Source of the DNA: Lachnospiraceae bacterium UBA3850
GTDB lineage: Bacteria; Bacillota; Clostridia; Lachnospirales; Lachnospiraceae
Direction: 5' to 3'
NCBI GenBank assembly: GCA_002392655.1
Contig: DGHK01000054.1
Span: 31,234-95,233 of the forward strand
Length of the DNA stretch: 64,000 nucleotides
Below are positions 1-8,874 of this stretch, piece after piece; the stretch's first letter is position 1, and every line of letters starts with the position of its first letter. The notes under the pieces were generated by a model. The model did not search any database, was not told where the DNA came from, and saw only the letters and a program-made list of their open reading frames with translations. Both the position numbers and the translations under genes were made by a program.

Positions 1-3000
1 GAAGCTCTCCATCACTCACGGCTGTAACCCTTACTGTATCACCCTGCCTGTATATCCCCGGCGCCCTTTCCTGCTTATTTATCTTTACTTCCTTCTCCCG
101 GCTATTTTCCCCCGAGTCCTTCTCCCGACTGTTCATTCTGCCAGCAGAATGTTCCCCGCTTATTTCCGGCCCGCCGCCTTGTATATCTATCTTTACAGCA
201 CTGCTCTCTATCCCGTCCAGTGTCATGGCCTTTATTAATATATCATCGTAGGTTGCATTTTCAGGATAGATGCGTACTGAAAATTCTGCCGATGAACATT
301 CAGGACTCAGCACTCCCTTATACCCGTCAGATATAGAACTGATTTCAAGCTTTCTGACCGGAATCTCATACTCTTTATTATCCGGAAGAGTATTCAGCAA
401 TTCTTCTCTGTAATTATCTTTCGGTTCACCCAAAGAAACTCCTGAACATTCTACACTTTCAGTAAATGCCACACCTTTTCTGGGTTTTCCCGGCACGGAG
501 GCAAATGTCAGCGAAGCACTCTCTAGTCCACAAGACACTGCTTCAACAGTAATCTCTCCCGCTTCCAGAGTCGGCGCTATTATGGCTATCAGCTTCCCTG
601 AAAAAAGCTTTCTGGAACAGGTTTTATACTGATCATAGTCCGTGCTGTCACCATTATCCATGCCAACAAGTCTTGCCGGTCCTGCAACCTTCAAGTTTAT
701 ACGGTTCCTTGCGTTCCTGACCTCATTTCCGTCTTTATCCAGTACGGATATCTGAACAAACTGCAGATCCTCACCATCAGCAGCTATACTGTCATACTCG
801 GCTTTCAGCTTTATGGAAACAGGATCACCAAATCCCGGCGCCTCATCAACGGCTGCCACATTTCCCTTATCATCATAGGCCTCTGCCCGAAGCCACCCCT
901 TCACATATGGAATCTGAAAATGCGCCGCAAAGTCCTCCCCCTTCAGTGGATCCAGCTCTTTTTCGCCTATCTTCTCACCATTTAAGAATAGCGCCACATT
1001 AGGTGCATTTGAATATATCTCAACATCTATCAACTGTCCCTCATTAAAGTCCCAGTAAGGAGATATATGAACAAAGGGCTCCTTCTCAAACGGTACCCAT
1101 GCAGACTTGATTATATAAGCTGTATCCTTGTAGAAGCCCGCTGTATCTATATGACCAAAGAAGGAATTCTTGGAAAAGTACGGCGTCGGTTCTCCTATAT
1201 AGTCCCATCCCGTCCAGATAAACTGTCCTGCCGAGTAGCCGCGGTCACGGTCATTTTTGATAAAGCTCTGAACGGATGCCGCTCCCCAGTTGGTCGAACA
1301 GTTATCTAATGATGAGCATTGACCATCCTCATAGGTAAGCAGTCTGTTACTTCTGGGAAAATGATATATCCCCCGGCTCTGTACAGTAGATGCTGTCTCG
1401 CTTCCATATATACACCAGTCAGGAAACCTTTCGTGGTGCTCATCATATACTCTTTCCAGATAGTTATAACCGGAAAGCTCAAATACAGCCTGGGATTTCT
1501 GTGCATTTTCCCATGCCACATAGTTAGAGGCAATCGTGGTATATGCATTATGTCGTGAGTCAAATCTGCGAACCGCATTACATAGACGCTCTGCAATCTC
1601 AACCGCCTTTATATCATTTGTGTCCGGAATCTCATTTCCACAGGACCACATTATTACTGATGGATGGTTTCTGTCTCTCTTCACCCACGCCTCTACGTCC
1701 TTCTCGCACCACTCATGGAAGAATATTCCATAATCATACTCTGTCTTCGGCATCTCCCACATATCAAATGCATCCGAATCAATAAGTATACCCATCTCAT
1801 CAGCCAGCTCCATAAGTCCAACCGCCGGAGGATTGTGACTGGTACGAATAGCATTTATTCCTATAGCCTTCAGTTTCTCGATCTGCCTTCTTGCAGCCTT
1901 TTTGTTAAATGCCGCTCCCAGTGCTCCCAGATCATGGTGCTGACAGGCTCCATTTATTTTTACATGCCGTCCATTCAGAAAGAAGCCCTCATCCGGTGTA
2001 AAGAGTATAGTTCTGAAGCCTACCTGCTGCCGGAAGCTGTCGAGGAGCTTTTCTTCTTTATATAATGAGGTTATCAGAGTATATAGATACGGAGAGTCTA
2101 TATCCCATAGCTTCGGCGTGGCAACTGTAAAGTCCGATACCACAGTTATAAGGTCACCTTCTACTGCCGCATTTTCCTGACACTGCTTTACCTCATTACC
2201 ATCCATATCAATCAGCGTATGGACTATTGTTACATACATAGGGGTTTTTGCTCTGCTATTTACTATCTCAGCCTCTATCGTGACCTTATAATCTGTGCCG
2301 GAAACAGTGCTCACACCTGCTTTAGTGACTACGTCGGAGTCTGCTTTCACGTCTGCTTTAGTGCCTACGTCGGAGTCTGCTCTCATGTCTGCTTCTGCGC
2401 CTACATCGGTGTCTGCCTCCTCCCCATCATCAGCATGTACCGGCTTCATTTCCCTATCTACTGCCTCTGCATGAAAATATATGGAATTCTCAGCAATATG
2501 TACCGGCTCTTTTTCGAGAAGATATACATCTCTATATATCCCCGCCCCTGAATACCATCTGGTGTTGGGAGAGCGGTAATCCACATATACAAGAAGGTGA
2601 TTAGCCCCATCCTGCTGATAAGGAGTGAGATCCACTTCAAAGGATGTATATCCATAAGGCCAAAAGAATATCTTTTGTCCATTCAGATATATAGAGGTTC
2701 TCATGTAAACGCCTTCAAAGTAGATAGAGTTTGCCTTTGAAGCATCCAGCATAAGTGTACGCTCATATACTCCTACTGATGACTGATATAGATTATTTGT
2801 ATCATATATCATCCAGTCATGAGGCAGATCAACAGGTCTGGTCCGAGACAGAATCTGTTGGTTACGTATTCTGTCATTAGCTCCGGTAGAGGCAACTGGA
2901 GGAGTAGTACCAGCAGTGTCTGCAACGCAAGTAAAAGTAGCAGCACCTTCTCCACTTTGCTCTGACAACAGCCTTACCACATCCTCGTAGCTTGTCTCAG

Positions 3001-3046
3001 CCGCAAACTTTGTAAAAACCCAGCCATCATTTATCAGACTTCTCAT
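1..3046 (-). CDS. GH2 family beta-galactosidase, 3' end cut by window edge
   Basis: The frame stays open from an ATG at 3046 (Shine-Dalgarno AAGGAGA) to base 1, 1015 codons, so the C-terminus is missing. The layout is a GH2 jelly roll, an Ig-like domain, a TIM barrel and further beta domains. The barrel shows NHPSVIMWSCGNE with the acid/base Glu472, and IYGSETAS with the nucleophile Glu550, both in one frame; SAGQFIWTGWDYIGE closes the barrel. These are the signatures of GH2 exo-glycosidases, probably beta-galactosidase, though another beta-glycoside is possible. I see no signal peptide at the MRSLINDGW start, so it probably acts on imported oligosaccharides in the cytosol. The Ig-like region carries an acidic 12-residue repeat insertion (about residues 205-245). 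No sugar transporter or regulator is visible on this side of the window. Confidence 0.9.
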   Translation of the reverse strand, partial: MRSLINDGWVFTKFAAETSYEDVVRLLSEQSGEGAATFTCVADTAGTTPPVASTGANDRIRNQQILSRTRPVDLPHDWMIYDTNNLYQSSVGVYERTLMLDASKANSIYFEGVYMRTSIYLNGQKIFFWPYGYTSFEVDLTPYQQDGANHLLVYVDYRSPNTRWYSGAGIYRDVYLLEKEPVHIAENSIYFHAEAVDREMKPVHADDGEEADTDVGAEADMRADSDVGTKADVKADSDVVTKAGVSTVSGTDYKVTIEAEIVNSRAKTPMYVTIVHTLIDMDGNEVKQCQENAAVEGDLITVVSDFTVATPKLWDIDSPYLYTLITSLYKEEKLLDSFRQQVGFRTILFTPDEGFFLNGRHVKINGACQHHDLGALGAAFNKKAARRQIEKLKAIGINAIRTSHNPPAVGLMELADEMGILIDSDAFDMWEMPKTEYDYGIFFHEWCEKDVEAWVKRDRNHPSVIMWSCGNEIPDTNDIKAVEIAERLCNAVRRFDSRHNAYTTIASNYVAWENAQKSQAVFELSGYNYLERVYDEHHERFPDWCIYGSETASTVQSRGIYHFPRSNRLLTYEDGQCSSLDNCSTNWGAASVQSFIKNDRDRGYSAGQFIWTGWDYIGEPTPYFSKNSFFGHIDTAGFYKDTAYIIKSAWVPFEKEPFVHISPYWDFNEGQLIDVEIYSNAPNVALFLNGEKIGEKELDPLKGEDFAAHFQIPYVKGWLRAEAYDDKGNVAAVDEAPGFGDPVSIKLKAEYDSIAADGEDLQFVQISVLDKDGNEVRNARNRINLKVAGPARLVGMDNGDSTDYDQYKTCSRKLFSGKLIAIIAPTLEAGEITVEAVSCGLESASLTFASVPGKPRKGVAFTESVECSGVSLGEPKDNYREELLNTLPDNKEYEIPVRKLEISSISDGYKGVLSPECSSAEFSVRIYPENATYDDILIKAMTLDGIESSAVKIDIQGGGPEISGEHSAGRMNSREKDSGENSREKEVKINKQERAPGIYRQGDTVRVTAVSDGEL
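2317..2415. repeat. 36-bp tandem repeat inside the GH2 gene
   Basis: There are two near-identical 36-bp units (2317-2352 and 2353-2388) and a diverged third from 2389. They encode 12-residue Ala/Asp/Lys/Val-rich units (ADSDVGTKADVK type) inside the Ig-like region. The unit length keeps the frame, so copy number could vary without breaking the enzyme. Confidence 0.7.
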
Positions 3047-3069
3047 AACCATCTCCTTACTCAAACCAA

Positions 3070-3160
3070 CTCCATCCCCAGCTCTATGCTTATCAAGCCA
3101 CCTGATCTTGTTCACTCCATCCCCAACTCTATGCTTATCAATCTACCTGATCATATTTCA
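3070..3160. repeat. 45-bp imperfect tandem duplication upstream of the GH2 gene
   Basis: Bases 3070-3114 and 3115-3160 are two copies with a few mismatches, both beginning CTCCATCCCCA. They sit in the leader of the GH2 gene just upstream of its Shine-Dalgarno. No function is evident. Confidence 0.6.
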
Positions 3161-3209
3161 TGTTACTATTCACGGTTAACTCATCAAACACTCCTGTTTT
3201 CACACACAT

Positions 3210-3238
3210 AATAAAAATTTTATAAAAAAAACTGTAAA
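3210..3238 (-). promoter_or_regulatory. Candidate promoter of the GH2 gene
   Basis: On the minus strand a -35-like TTTACA (3238-3233) is followed after 17 bp by TTTATT (3215-3210). It would give a leader of about 160 nt containing the 45-bp duplication. Prediction from spacing only. Confidence 0.35.
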
Positions 3239-3252
3239 TTGCCAAAGAGTGC

Positions 3253-3268
3253 TGCGCTTTTGTTATGC
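3253..3268 (+). promoter_or_regulatory. 16-bp upstream motif shared with the giant-protein gene
   Basis: TGCGCTTTTGTTATGC occurs here and again at 39997-40012, both times on the plus strand and about 70-85 bp before a start codon with a good Shine-Dalgarno. It may be a promoter element or regulator site. Confidence 0.45.
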
Positions 3269-3335
3269 GATGAGTATTATTTTATCATAAAATGTTTAAT
3301 CGTTATATAATAAAAACCCTGAATAAAGGAGATAA

Positions 3336-3568
3336 ATGGTAAATATGGCTATCTAAAGAGATATAAGCATATTAGTAATAATCTTATATATAATATAGCC
3401 GTTGCAAATGTACTCAAAAAGCCTGAGAATACCAAGATGCTTGACAAGTCAACTGAAAGGCAGATGGAAAAGTACCAGGAAAGAATACGTGAAAACGCCA
3501 GAGATTTTGCCAGAAAAAAAGCTGAAGCACGAAAGGATGCAAAGAAATACGCAAAGCTTAATATCTAA
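3336..3568 (+). pseudogene. Frameshifted small gene (about 78 codons), unknown function
   Basis: AAAGGAG followed 7 bp later by ATG at 3336 looks like a true start, but that frame stops after six codons. A one-base shift opens a frame to the TAA at 3566-3568 that reads like protein: GKYGYLKRYKHISNN, then IYNIAVANVLKKPENTKMLD, then a very charged helix rich in Arg, Lys, Glu and Ala, ending KKYAKLNI. The in-frame ATG at 3437 would leave only 43 residues. I read it as a decayed small gene, expressed in the past from the motif at 3253-3268. I do not recognise the family. A sequencing error in the window could create the same picture. Confidence 0.45.
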
Positions 3569-3671
3569 TCTTATAACGATCTAACAGGGAGTCCTAATCC
3601 TTATCACTATCTGACAAAGGAGCAGGCTCCTTGTTATAATAATTATAACAGTAATCATATACTGCAAATCA

Positions 3672-3708
3672 AAAAATCTGTCGGCTCATATTGGGCTGAC
3701 AGATTTTT
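3672..3708. terminator. Bidirectional rho-independent terminator
   Basis: A perfect 11-bp inverted repeat, AAAAATCTGTC and GACAGATTTTT, with a 15-nt loop. The A/T ends give a U-tract in both directions. It can serve the frameshifted gene on the left and the peptidase-like gene on the right. Confidence 0.75.
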
Positions 3709-3731
3709 ATATTGCACTTTCCTTTGCGATT

Positions 3732-4751
3732 TTATGTATTATTTTCAATTTGAACACTAATCTGCTTGAAGATAGAATAAGCTGGATTATCATTTGAATA
3801 TATGTTTTTATATATTTTTCCCTTTTCATCTATCAGCAGTTTTAATGCTGTTTCATCATCATTTATCCATGTATTAAATATATTAGTATATAAATCCAAG
3901 TTTTTACCCTGGACGCCTTCCATTTGACCATGCTGGTAAAGGACATAACCACCACCATAGTCTGCTTCTGAAGGTGTTATCGTATCTAATAATCGCAAAG
4001 TATTATTTTCCTTAATAAGCCTACTAAGTTCTTTATACAAATTATCATCTTCAGATATTTCTTCTTTTGAGTATTTATTTTGCATTAGTTTTTTACGTCC
4101 TATTCCAAATGCATAACTACGTTTACTCTCATACTCTTCATCTACTATCATTTTAAATAATTCTTTAAAATTATCTGTTCCTTCCTTGCAATCTTCGCCA
4201 TCATCATTTATGAATTTTTTTGCAAAACAAAGTGCAAAATACTGGGCAAGGCTTTCTTCTAAAATATCGTTACATGATTTACAGCCGCCTTTTCTCCCTT
4301 TTTTATAAAACTCATATACCTGAAATGCATGGTACATCTCATGCGCAAGTATTGTCCATAGTTTTGCCTTAAAGATTTCATAATGAGTACCATTTTTATT
4401 TTTGTCTTTATATAAATCACAAAAATTTATAGAAATCCAGGTCTCATCTACTCCAGGTATGCATTCTCCATTAGCCTGTCTGCCTCCATTAAATACATAG
4501 AAACATATGTTTGTTGAACCTTGATATTGGAATTCAGGGACAAACTCAAAGCTTTCTGAATAATAGTCAGTAATCTTATTGAGGACTGCTCTTATTTCTT
4601 CTGGACTAGGCAGCATTTTTAATATATCTGAATCTTTTTCTGTATTGTCGTTATATTCAAAAAAACGTGATTTCATTCCACGGTGTTCTCGAAAATTACG
4701 CAAATAATTACCTTTATTAGCAATCCAGAATTTGATGTTTCCTAGTTTCAT
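3732..4751 (-). CDS. Putative zincin-type metallopeptidase, unknown family
   Basis: 339 residues, starting at an ATG behind AAAGGAGA. HEMYH at residues 137-141 is an HExxH zinc motif, and 25 residues on LEESLAQYFAL supplies a Glu (165 or 166) placed to be the third ligand, as in gluzincin-like proteins. I see neither signal peptide nor membrane segment, so it is probably cytosolic or exported by an unrecognised route. Four Cys lie around the core, two of them as CKSC. It overlaps the upstream small gene by 35 bp, suggesting co-transcription with the two genes before it, and it ends at the bidirectional terminator. The HExxH assignment is good; the substrate is unknown. Confidence 0.7.
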   Translation of the reverse strand: MKLGNIKFWIANKGNYLRNFREHRGMKSRFFEYNDNTEKDSDILKMLPSPEEIRAVLNKITDYYSESFEFVPEFQYQGSTNICFYVFNGGRQANGECIPGVDETWISINFCDLYKDKNKNGTHYEIFKAKLWTILAHEMYHAFQVYEFYKKGRKGGCKSCNDILEESLAQYFALCFAKKFINDDGEDCKEGTDNFKELFKMIVDEEYESKRSYAFGIGRKKLMQNKYSKEEISEDDNLYKELSRLIKENNTLRLLDTITPSEADYGGGYVLYQHGQMEGVQGKNLDLYTNIFNTWINDDETALKLLIDEKGKIYKNIYSNDNPAYSIFKQISVQIENNT

Positions 4752-5061
4752 TTGGCAATCTCCTTTGCATTATTTTATTGCGTGTCCGCGTAGGTACGAT
4801 ATAAATAATCTGTAGCTCTGATACTTTCTCTGCTATTCTTTCTCGTGAGGATTCAGAATTTTGCCTTAATATGGCATATACAGCTTTTTCAGTTCCGTTC
4901 AAAGTGACATCAGCCACTCCCACTCGTGTCATCTTGGATAAGATTTCTTCCCTGCTCACGATAGCCATATTTGTTCCTCTTACAGACACACAAAACTCAT
5001 TAACCTTCTGGATGCCCAGTTCTTTACATTTATCAAGAAGCGTATCCCACCAAAAGAACAT
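4717..5061 (-). CDS. Hypothetical small protein upstream of the peptidase-like gene
   Basis: Up to 114 residues, with no recognised domain. The first ATG (5061) has no clear Shine-Dalgarno, while the ATG at 4968 (MAIVSREEIL, 83 residues) is preceded by AGAGGAAC at good spacing and may be the real start. The centre is hydrophilic and helical (REEILSKMTRVGVADVTLNG). The 3' end overlaps the peptidase-like gene by 35 bp. It could be a partner of that protein or a fragment of a larger decayed gene. Confidence 0.5.
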   Translation of the reverse strand: MFFWWDTLLDKCKELGIQKVNEFCVSVRGTNMAIVSREEILSKMTRVGVADVTLNGTEKAVYAILRQNSESSRERIAEKVSELQIIYIVPTRTRNKIMQRRLPNETRKHQILDC

Positions 5062-5110
5062 ACCGCTTTATTATTCATAACTCATACCTTTATTCCATAA
5101 ATAGCTTCTT

Positions 5111-5362
5111 TTAACTATATAATTCCTTTATTTCTTTTTCTTTATCAAAAAATTTTGAAGATTGTTTTATCATATAGTTACCTATTTCTTCATATAATTC
5201 GGGTATAGTTTTCTTTTTAAAATAATCATTTGGAAATGTGGCATGAATATCTCTTCCATAACCGCCATCCTTCGGTGTAACATTATGTGTTACATTAAAC
5301 ATATTACTTTTAAATTCAAATAAATAATCCCAACCATATATCTTTAAAAACTTTGAACTCAT
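5111..5362 (-). CDS. Hypothetical 83-residue protein
   Basis: It starts at an ATG with AAAGGAG 10 bp upstream. It has an aromatic N-terminal half (MSSKFLKIYGWDYLFEFKSN) and a Lys/Glu-rich C-terminal helix, with no signal or membrane segment. It lies 49 bp upstream of the next small gene, so the three minus-strand genes at 5362-3732 are probably one operon. Not recognised. Confidence 0.55.
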   Translation of the reverse strand: MSSKFLKIYGWDYLFEFKSNMFNVTHNVTPKDGGYGRDIHATFPNDYFKKKTIPELYEEIGNYMIKQSSKFFDKEKEIKELYS

Positions 5363-5442
5363 TTCACTTTTTCTCCTTTTCTCCTATATAAGTAACAATT
5401 TCGATGAAATCAAAATATATTCATATCTTCAACTTATGTTCT

Positions 5443-6576
5443 TCAATCCATCAAACTTTTTATTGTTCTAAACATCCGTACAGCATTCTTACGATAGAGT
5501 TCTTTGGCGTTTTTCATAGCTTCTTGCAATGTCATCTTCGGGTTCATTATACTCATCATTGAAGTTATGCCATGATTATATAACTCTTCTGCTCCGGGAC
5601 CTAAAGAGCCGCATAAAAGATAAACCGGAACGCCTGCCTTTTCTGCCCTTTTCCCGACTCCGGAAACGGCTTTCCCGAAACAGCTCTGCCAGTCACTTCT
5701 TCCTTCTCCCGTAACCACAAGATCCGCATCACTAATCAGGCTGTCAAAGTAAACCAGATCAAGAACGGTTTCTATACCGGATTTCATCATTCCCGACAGG
5801 AATACCATCAGCATTGTTCCCAGGCCTCCTGCAGCGCCACCTCCCTGTATCTTATCTGGGTTAATTCCAAAATCCCGTATAATTACATCTCTGTAGTTAC
5901 ACATTCCTTTTTCCAACCGTTCCACCGTTTCCGAATCTGCTCCCTTCTGGGGGGCAAATGTTCGAGTAGCACCGTTATCTCCACAAAGAGGATTTGCCAC
6001 ATCGCACATTATAGTGAATTTGACATTTTTTAATCCCGGATACTTATCAGCGGTATCAATCCTGCATACCTTTTCAAGGTTATCTCCCACTCCACTTAAC
6101 TCATTCCCCACATTATCCAGGAACCTGATCCCGAGAGCTTCGGCGCATCCCATTCCACCGTCATTAGTTGCGCTCCCGCCGATTGCAATATTAATATTTC
6201 GAAATCCTCTATTAACCGCATCTCTTATCATCTCCCCAGTTCCATATGTAGTGGTGTACAGAGGATTTCTTTCCTCTTCTGAAAGCAGTGTAAGACCCGA
6301 TGCGGAAGCCATTTCGATAACAGCACTTTCCTCATCAAGTTTGCCATAATAAGCTGTTATTTCCCTCATCAGTGGGTCATGCGTTTTTACATATATTCTT
6401 TCACCGTTAAGTGCTTCAATAAGAGAATCTGCTGTACCTTCTCCACCATCCGCTATCGGGATTCCTATACAAATCGGATTATCAAATACTTCTTTTGCCG
6501 CCAATGTAAGAATTTGCGATATTTCTTTACTTGTAAGCGATCCTTTAAAAGAATCCGAAGCAAATACCAGTTTCAT
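5443..6576 (-). CDS. glxK: Glycerate 2-kinase (GlxK/GarK family)
   Basis: 377 residues from the ATG at 6576 (MKLVFASDSFKGSLTS, GAGGT upstream), close to the family's usual 380; upstream codons in the same frame do not resemble the family. It shows IGGSATNDGGMGCAEALG, the glycine-rich GGGAAGGLGTML and the C-terminal VTGEGRSDWQSCFGKA, all typical of this ATP-dependent kinase, which phosphorylates D-glycerate at the end of glyoxylate, glucarate or serine breakdown. Cytosolic. No neighbouring reductase or diacid regulator is present, so its pathway here is open. Confidence 0.93.
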   Translation of the reverse strand: MKLVFASDSFKGSLTSKEISQILTLAAKEVFDNPICIGIPIADGGEGTADSLIEALNGERIYVKTHDPLMREITAYYGKLDEESAVIEMASASGLTLLSEEERNPLYTTTYGTGEMIRDAVNRGFRNINIAIGGSATNDGGMGCAEALGIRFLDNVGNELSGVGDNLEKVCRIDTADKYPGLKNVKFTIMCDVANPLCGDNGATRTFAPQKGADSETVERLEKGMCNYRDVIIRDFGINPDKIQGGGAAGGLGTMLMVFLSGMMKSGIETVLDLVYFDSLISDADLVVTGEGRSDWQSCFGKAVSGVGKRAEKAGVPVYLLCGSLGPGAEELYNHGITSMMSIMNPKMTLQEAMKNAKELYRKNAVRMFRTIKSLMD

Positions 6577-6876
6577 TACATTTAACCTCACTTGCCGCTT
6601 TCTATCCCACAGCATATTTTTCCTATAATTTGGAACAAACACAATGCGATACGTGCAATTCCATCTCGTATGTTATATACTTCTATTATCCATTTGGATA
6701 CCTCCTTTGAGGAAGAACCTATATTAGCTGTTCCCATATACCTATGACCCTTTCTCCCTTCCCATGACCACCAAAACATATTTCCATTATGCTCCATATA
6801 AGATTTATTTTCAACAACCTATCCGGCTACTCATTATAGTTAAAGGTTTTCTATCGCATCAATGGCTAAAAATAAA
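6577..6876. other. Leader of the glycerate kinase gene, no clear gene
   Basis: A strong Shine-Dalgarno (AAAGGAGGT, minus strand near 6705) precedes ATG GAT AAT AGA AGT ATA and then a stop, a six-codon peptide. A 69-codon minus frame (6797-6588) also covers the region but resembles nothing known. It could be a leader peptide or the remnant of a regulator; I cannot decide. Confidence 0.3.
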
Positions 6877-6905
6877 ATAAGCAGGAAACTCTTGTCCCTG
6901 CTTAT
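6877..6905 (-). terminator. Terminator of the abiE operon
   Basis: Nine-base-pair stem ATAAGCAGG / CCTGCTTAT, with a T-rich tail on the minus strand (TTTATTTTTAG). It is about 95 bp past the abiEii stop. Between them a short frame reads KLYRRYKESIQLLEGKMF, perhaps a remnant. Confidence 0.65.
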
Positions 6906-6998
6906 CTTGCTTATATCCAAATCACTCTTTATTCTTATAATTCTTAAACATCTTCCCCTCAAGCAACTGTATTGATTCTTTGTATCTTCTGTATAGCT

Positions 6999-7970
6999 TT
7001 AATATAATCCACTCTCAAGTCTGCCGTCTGGTAATTCCATTAGCATATGGATGACTAGACCTCTATCCTTTTGATTTGACAATGCAACTATTTTCTCATC
7101 GTCATTAAGATCAGTTAAAAACTCAAAATTGTATTTCAATTTTTCTATCATTTCTTCAGAAGTTGGAGCAGGTACCGCCAGAGTTCCTATATCCTCAGCA
7201 TCAACATCTTTTGGTTTTCTATCATTTAACCATTTTTCAGGTATAAAAACTGAAGGCGAATGTGCAGGACGCCAAAATACATTTCCACAATGCATCCCGA
7301 AAGAATCAACCCATATTTTTAGCACCACCAATCTTCTTAGTAAATTTTTATCTATAGTATCAGCAATTTGCTTATTTTCCATAATCCAGTTTAAATCATA
7401 CATGTCACGAGCTGTACTAGTGCGATTCAATCGAGCGATCTTCTCTGCCATATTTTCTTCAAGTCTCACTGTATGAATATCAGGTAGCTCAAACCCATAC
7501 TGTTTATGAATAGGGAGTTCAACTATACCTTTCTTAATCGGTTTTAACCATGGAAATGAAGCAAAATCTAGCTTAGTCTTAAAAATCTCATTACCATTAT
7601 AAATACTTGATAATCCAATATACCATTTACTTCTTCTTTCGCTTATAGAATATGTAAATGGTCCTAATTTTAAACCATCTATCTCACTTATAAAATCAAA
7701 TGCTTTATCTTCTGAAGAAACATCTTTATCATCTATAGAAAAATCCAAATCCAGAGAAAACCGTCCTTCACGACCTGCATAAAATTTTCTAATTGCAGTA
7801 CCGCCTTTTAACGCGACCATATCCATCAAACCAGAATCTTCCAGATATGCAAGCAATAAATCTTGAGCTATATCAATTATTGCCGCTTCACGACCTGGTG
7901 CTCCACTTCCAGTTGGAATATGACGCGCTATATGACCTTCCGTAAGTTTTATATTGTCAAATTGAATCAT
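6999..7970 (-). CDS. abiEii: AbiEii-type nucleotidyltransferase toxin
   Basis: 323 residues from the ATG at 7970, which overlaps the antitoxin stop as ATGA. The motif LKGGTAIRKFYAGREGRFS followed by LDLDFS is the diagnostic nucleotidyltransferase motif of the AbiEii/AbiGii toxin family: a GG pair, then two catalytic Asp separated by one residue. In studied AbiE systems the toxin stops growth and gives phage abortive infection (type IV toxin-antitoxin); related MenT toxins transfer nucleotides to tRNA. Cytosolic. The predicted domain is intact, so it is probably active. A frame upstream of the ATG adds 13 residues but has no better ribosome site. Confidence 0.88.
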   Translation of the reverse strand: MIQFDNIKLTEGHIARHIPTGSGAPGREAAIIDIAQDLLLAYLEDSGLMDMVALKGGTAIRKFYAGREGRFSLDLDFSIDDKDVSSEDKAFDFISEIDGLKLGPFTYSISERRSKWYIGLSSIYNGNEIFKTKLDFASFPWLKPIKKGIVELPIHKQYGFELPDIHTVRLEENMAEKIARLNRTSTARDMYDLNWIMENKQIADTIDKNLLRRLVVLKIWVDSFGMHCGNVFWRPAHSPSVFIPEKWLNDRKPKDVDAEDIGTLAVPAPTSEEMIEKLKYNFEFLTDLNDDEKIVALSNQKDRGLVIHMLMELPDGRLESGLY

Positions 7971-8770
7971 TTTACTCTTTCTAACTCCTTTGGAGAAAAT
8001 GGTAAACAAGTATCAACAACGCCCCAATACTCGTCATTTCGAATCGAATTAGTTCTTGCCCCAAATCTGACTTTGGATTTTACAATTATTTTCTCATGTA
8101 TAAGCATAGATGCATCCGGATACATTCCCTGCAACAAATATCCAGTTCTTTTTTTTACTGAATCAGGACGAATATGTAGCTCTTTCAATAGCATATTTAA
8201 ATCAATATCATATATAACATCCGGAAGCCATTCCATTACTCCGTCCCAAGACTTAATTAGATCGGGTTTTGTAGCAATATGAACCAAAATACTTTCCGGA
8301 GCAAGTATTTTGACACCTCTTGCTTCCTTTAGAGGAATACTAGGCAAATATTTATATACCAGAATCTCTTTCGACATTCTTCTTCTGGGAATCATCTCAA
8401 ATGCTAATTCTTTTCGTGATGGCACTCTATCTGCATATCCCAACGCCCATGCTGCTGTCTGCAAGCATAAAAAACAAATGATATCAGAATTCGCTAATTG
8501 AAATGCCTTTATCTCCCGTAACGGATCATTCTTAGAATATGCACCGGCAACTGCAGCCGGCGCAAATTCCCATACTCCACGTTGATCTGTAGGCAATAAC
8601 CAACCTGATTTTTTTAGACGTGATGCTACCATAGAAGCATTCGTTTTTATATTCAGATTATTGACCAGTTCTTCTAATCGATCAAGTGTAATGTATGTTT
8701 CATTTTCTAATTCCAGTTCTTCAAGAATACCCGACATAGCTTTTGAAATTGTTCGTGTCAATTCCGTCAT
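7967..8770 (-). CDS. abiEi: AbiEi-type antitoxin and transcriptional repressor
   Basis: 267 residues. The N-terminal 80 residues look like a winged helix (YITLDRLEELVNNLNIKTN, then SRLKKSGWLLPTDQRGVWEF), followed by the AbiEi C-terminal region (RMSKEILVYKYLPSIP, ILAPESILVHIATKP). AbiEi proteins neutralise AbiEii and repress their own promoter by binding inverted repeats; matching repeats occur upstream here (8805-8907). Translational coupling with the toxin through the ATGA overlap is the family's usual arrangement. No Shine-Dalgarno stands out before the ATG at 8770. Confidence 0.85.
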   Translation of the reverse strand: MTELTRTISKAMSGILEELELENETYITLDRLEELVNNLNIKTNASMVASRLKKSGWLLPTDQRGVWEFAPAAVAGAYSKNDPLREIKAFQLANSDIICFLCLQTAAWALGYADRVPSRKELAFEMIPRRRMSKEILVYKYLPSIPLKEARGVKILAPESILVHIATKPDLIKSWDGVMEWLPDVIYDIDLNMLLKELHIRPDSVKKRTGYLLQGMYPDASMLIHEKIIVKSKVRFGARTNSIRNDEYWGVVDTCLPFSPKELERVK

Positions 8771-8787
8771 ATTTATACCTATTATTG

Positions 8788-8874
8788 TTATATATTTGTA
8801 TCTTTTGACACTATTATATTCTTTATTACATAAATTGTAAAGTGATTGATTATTTCATATAAGCTCTTTGGCAT
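8788..8874 (-). CDS. Possible 28-residue leader peptide upstream of abiEi
   Basis: ATG at 8874 is preceded at 8 bp by GGAGG, an unusually good Shine-Dalgarno for a non-gene, and reads MPKSLYEIINHFTIYVIKNI then VSKDTNI and stop. It spans the predicted abiE promoter, so translation would need transcription from further upstream. It may be a regulatory leader, a remnant, or chance. Confidence 0.25.
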   Translation of the reverse strand: MPKSLYEIINHFTIYVIKNIIVSKDTNI

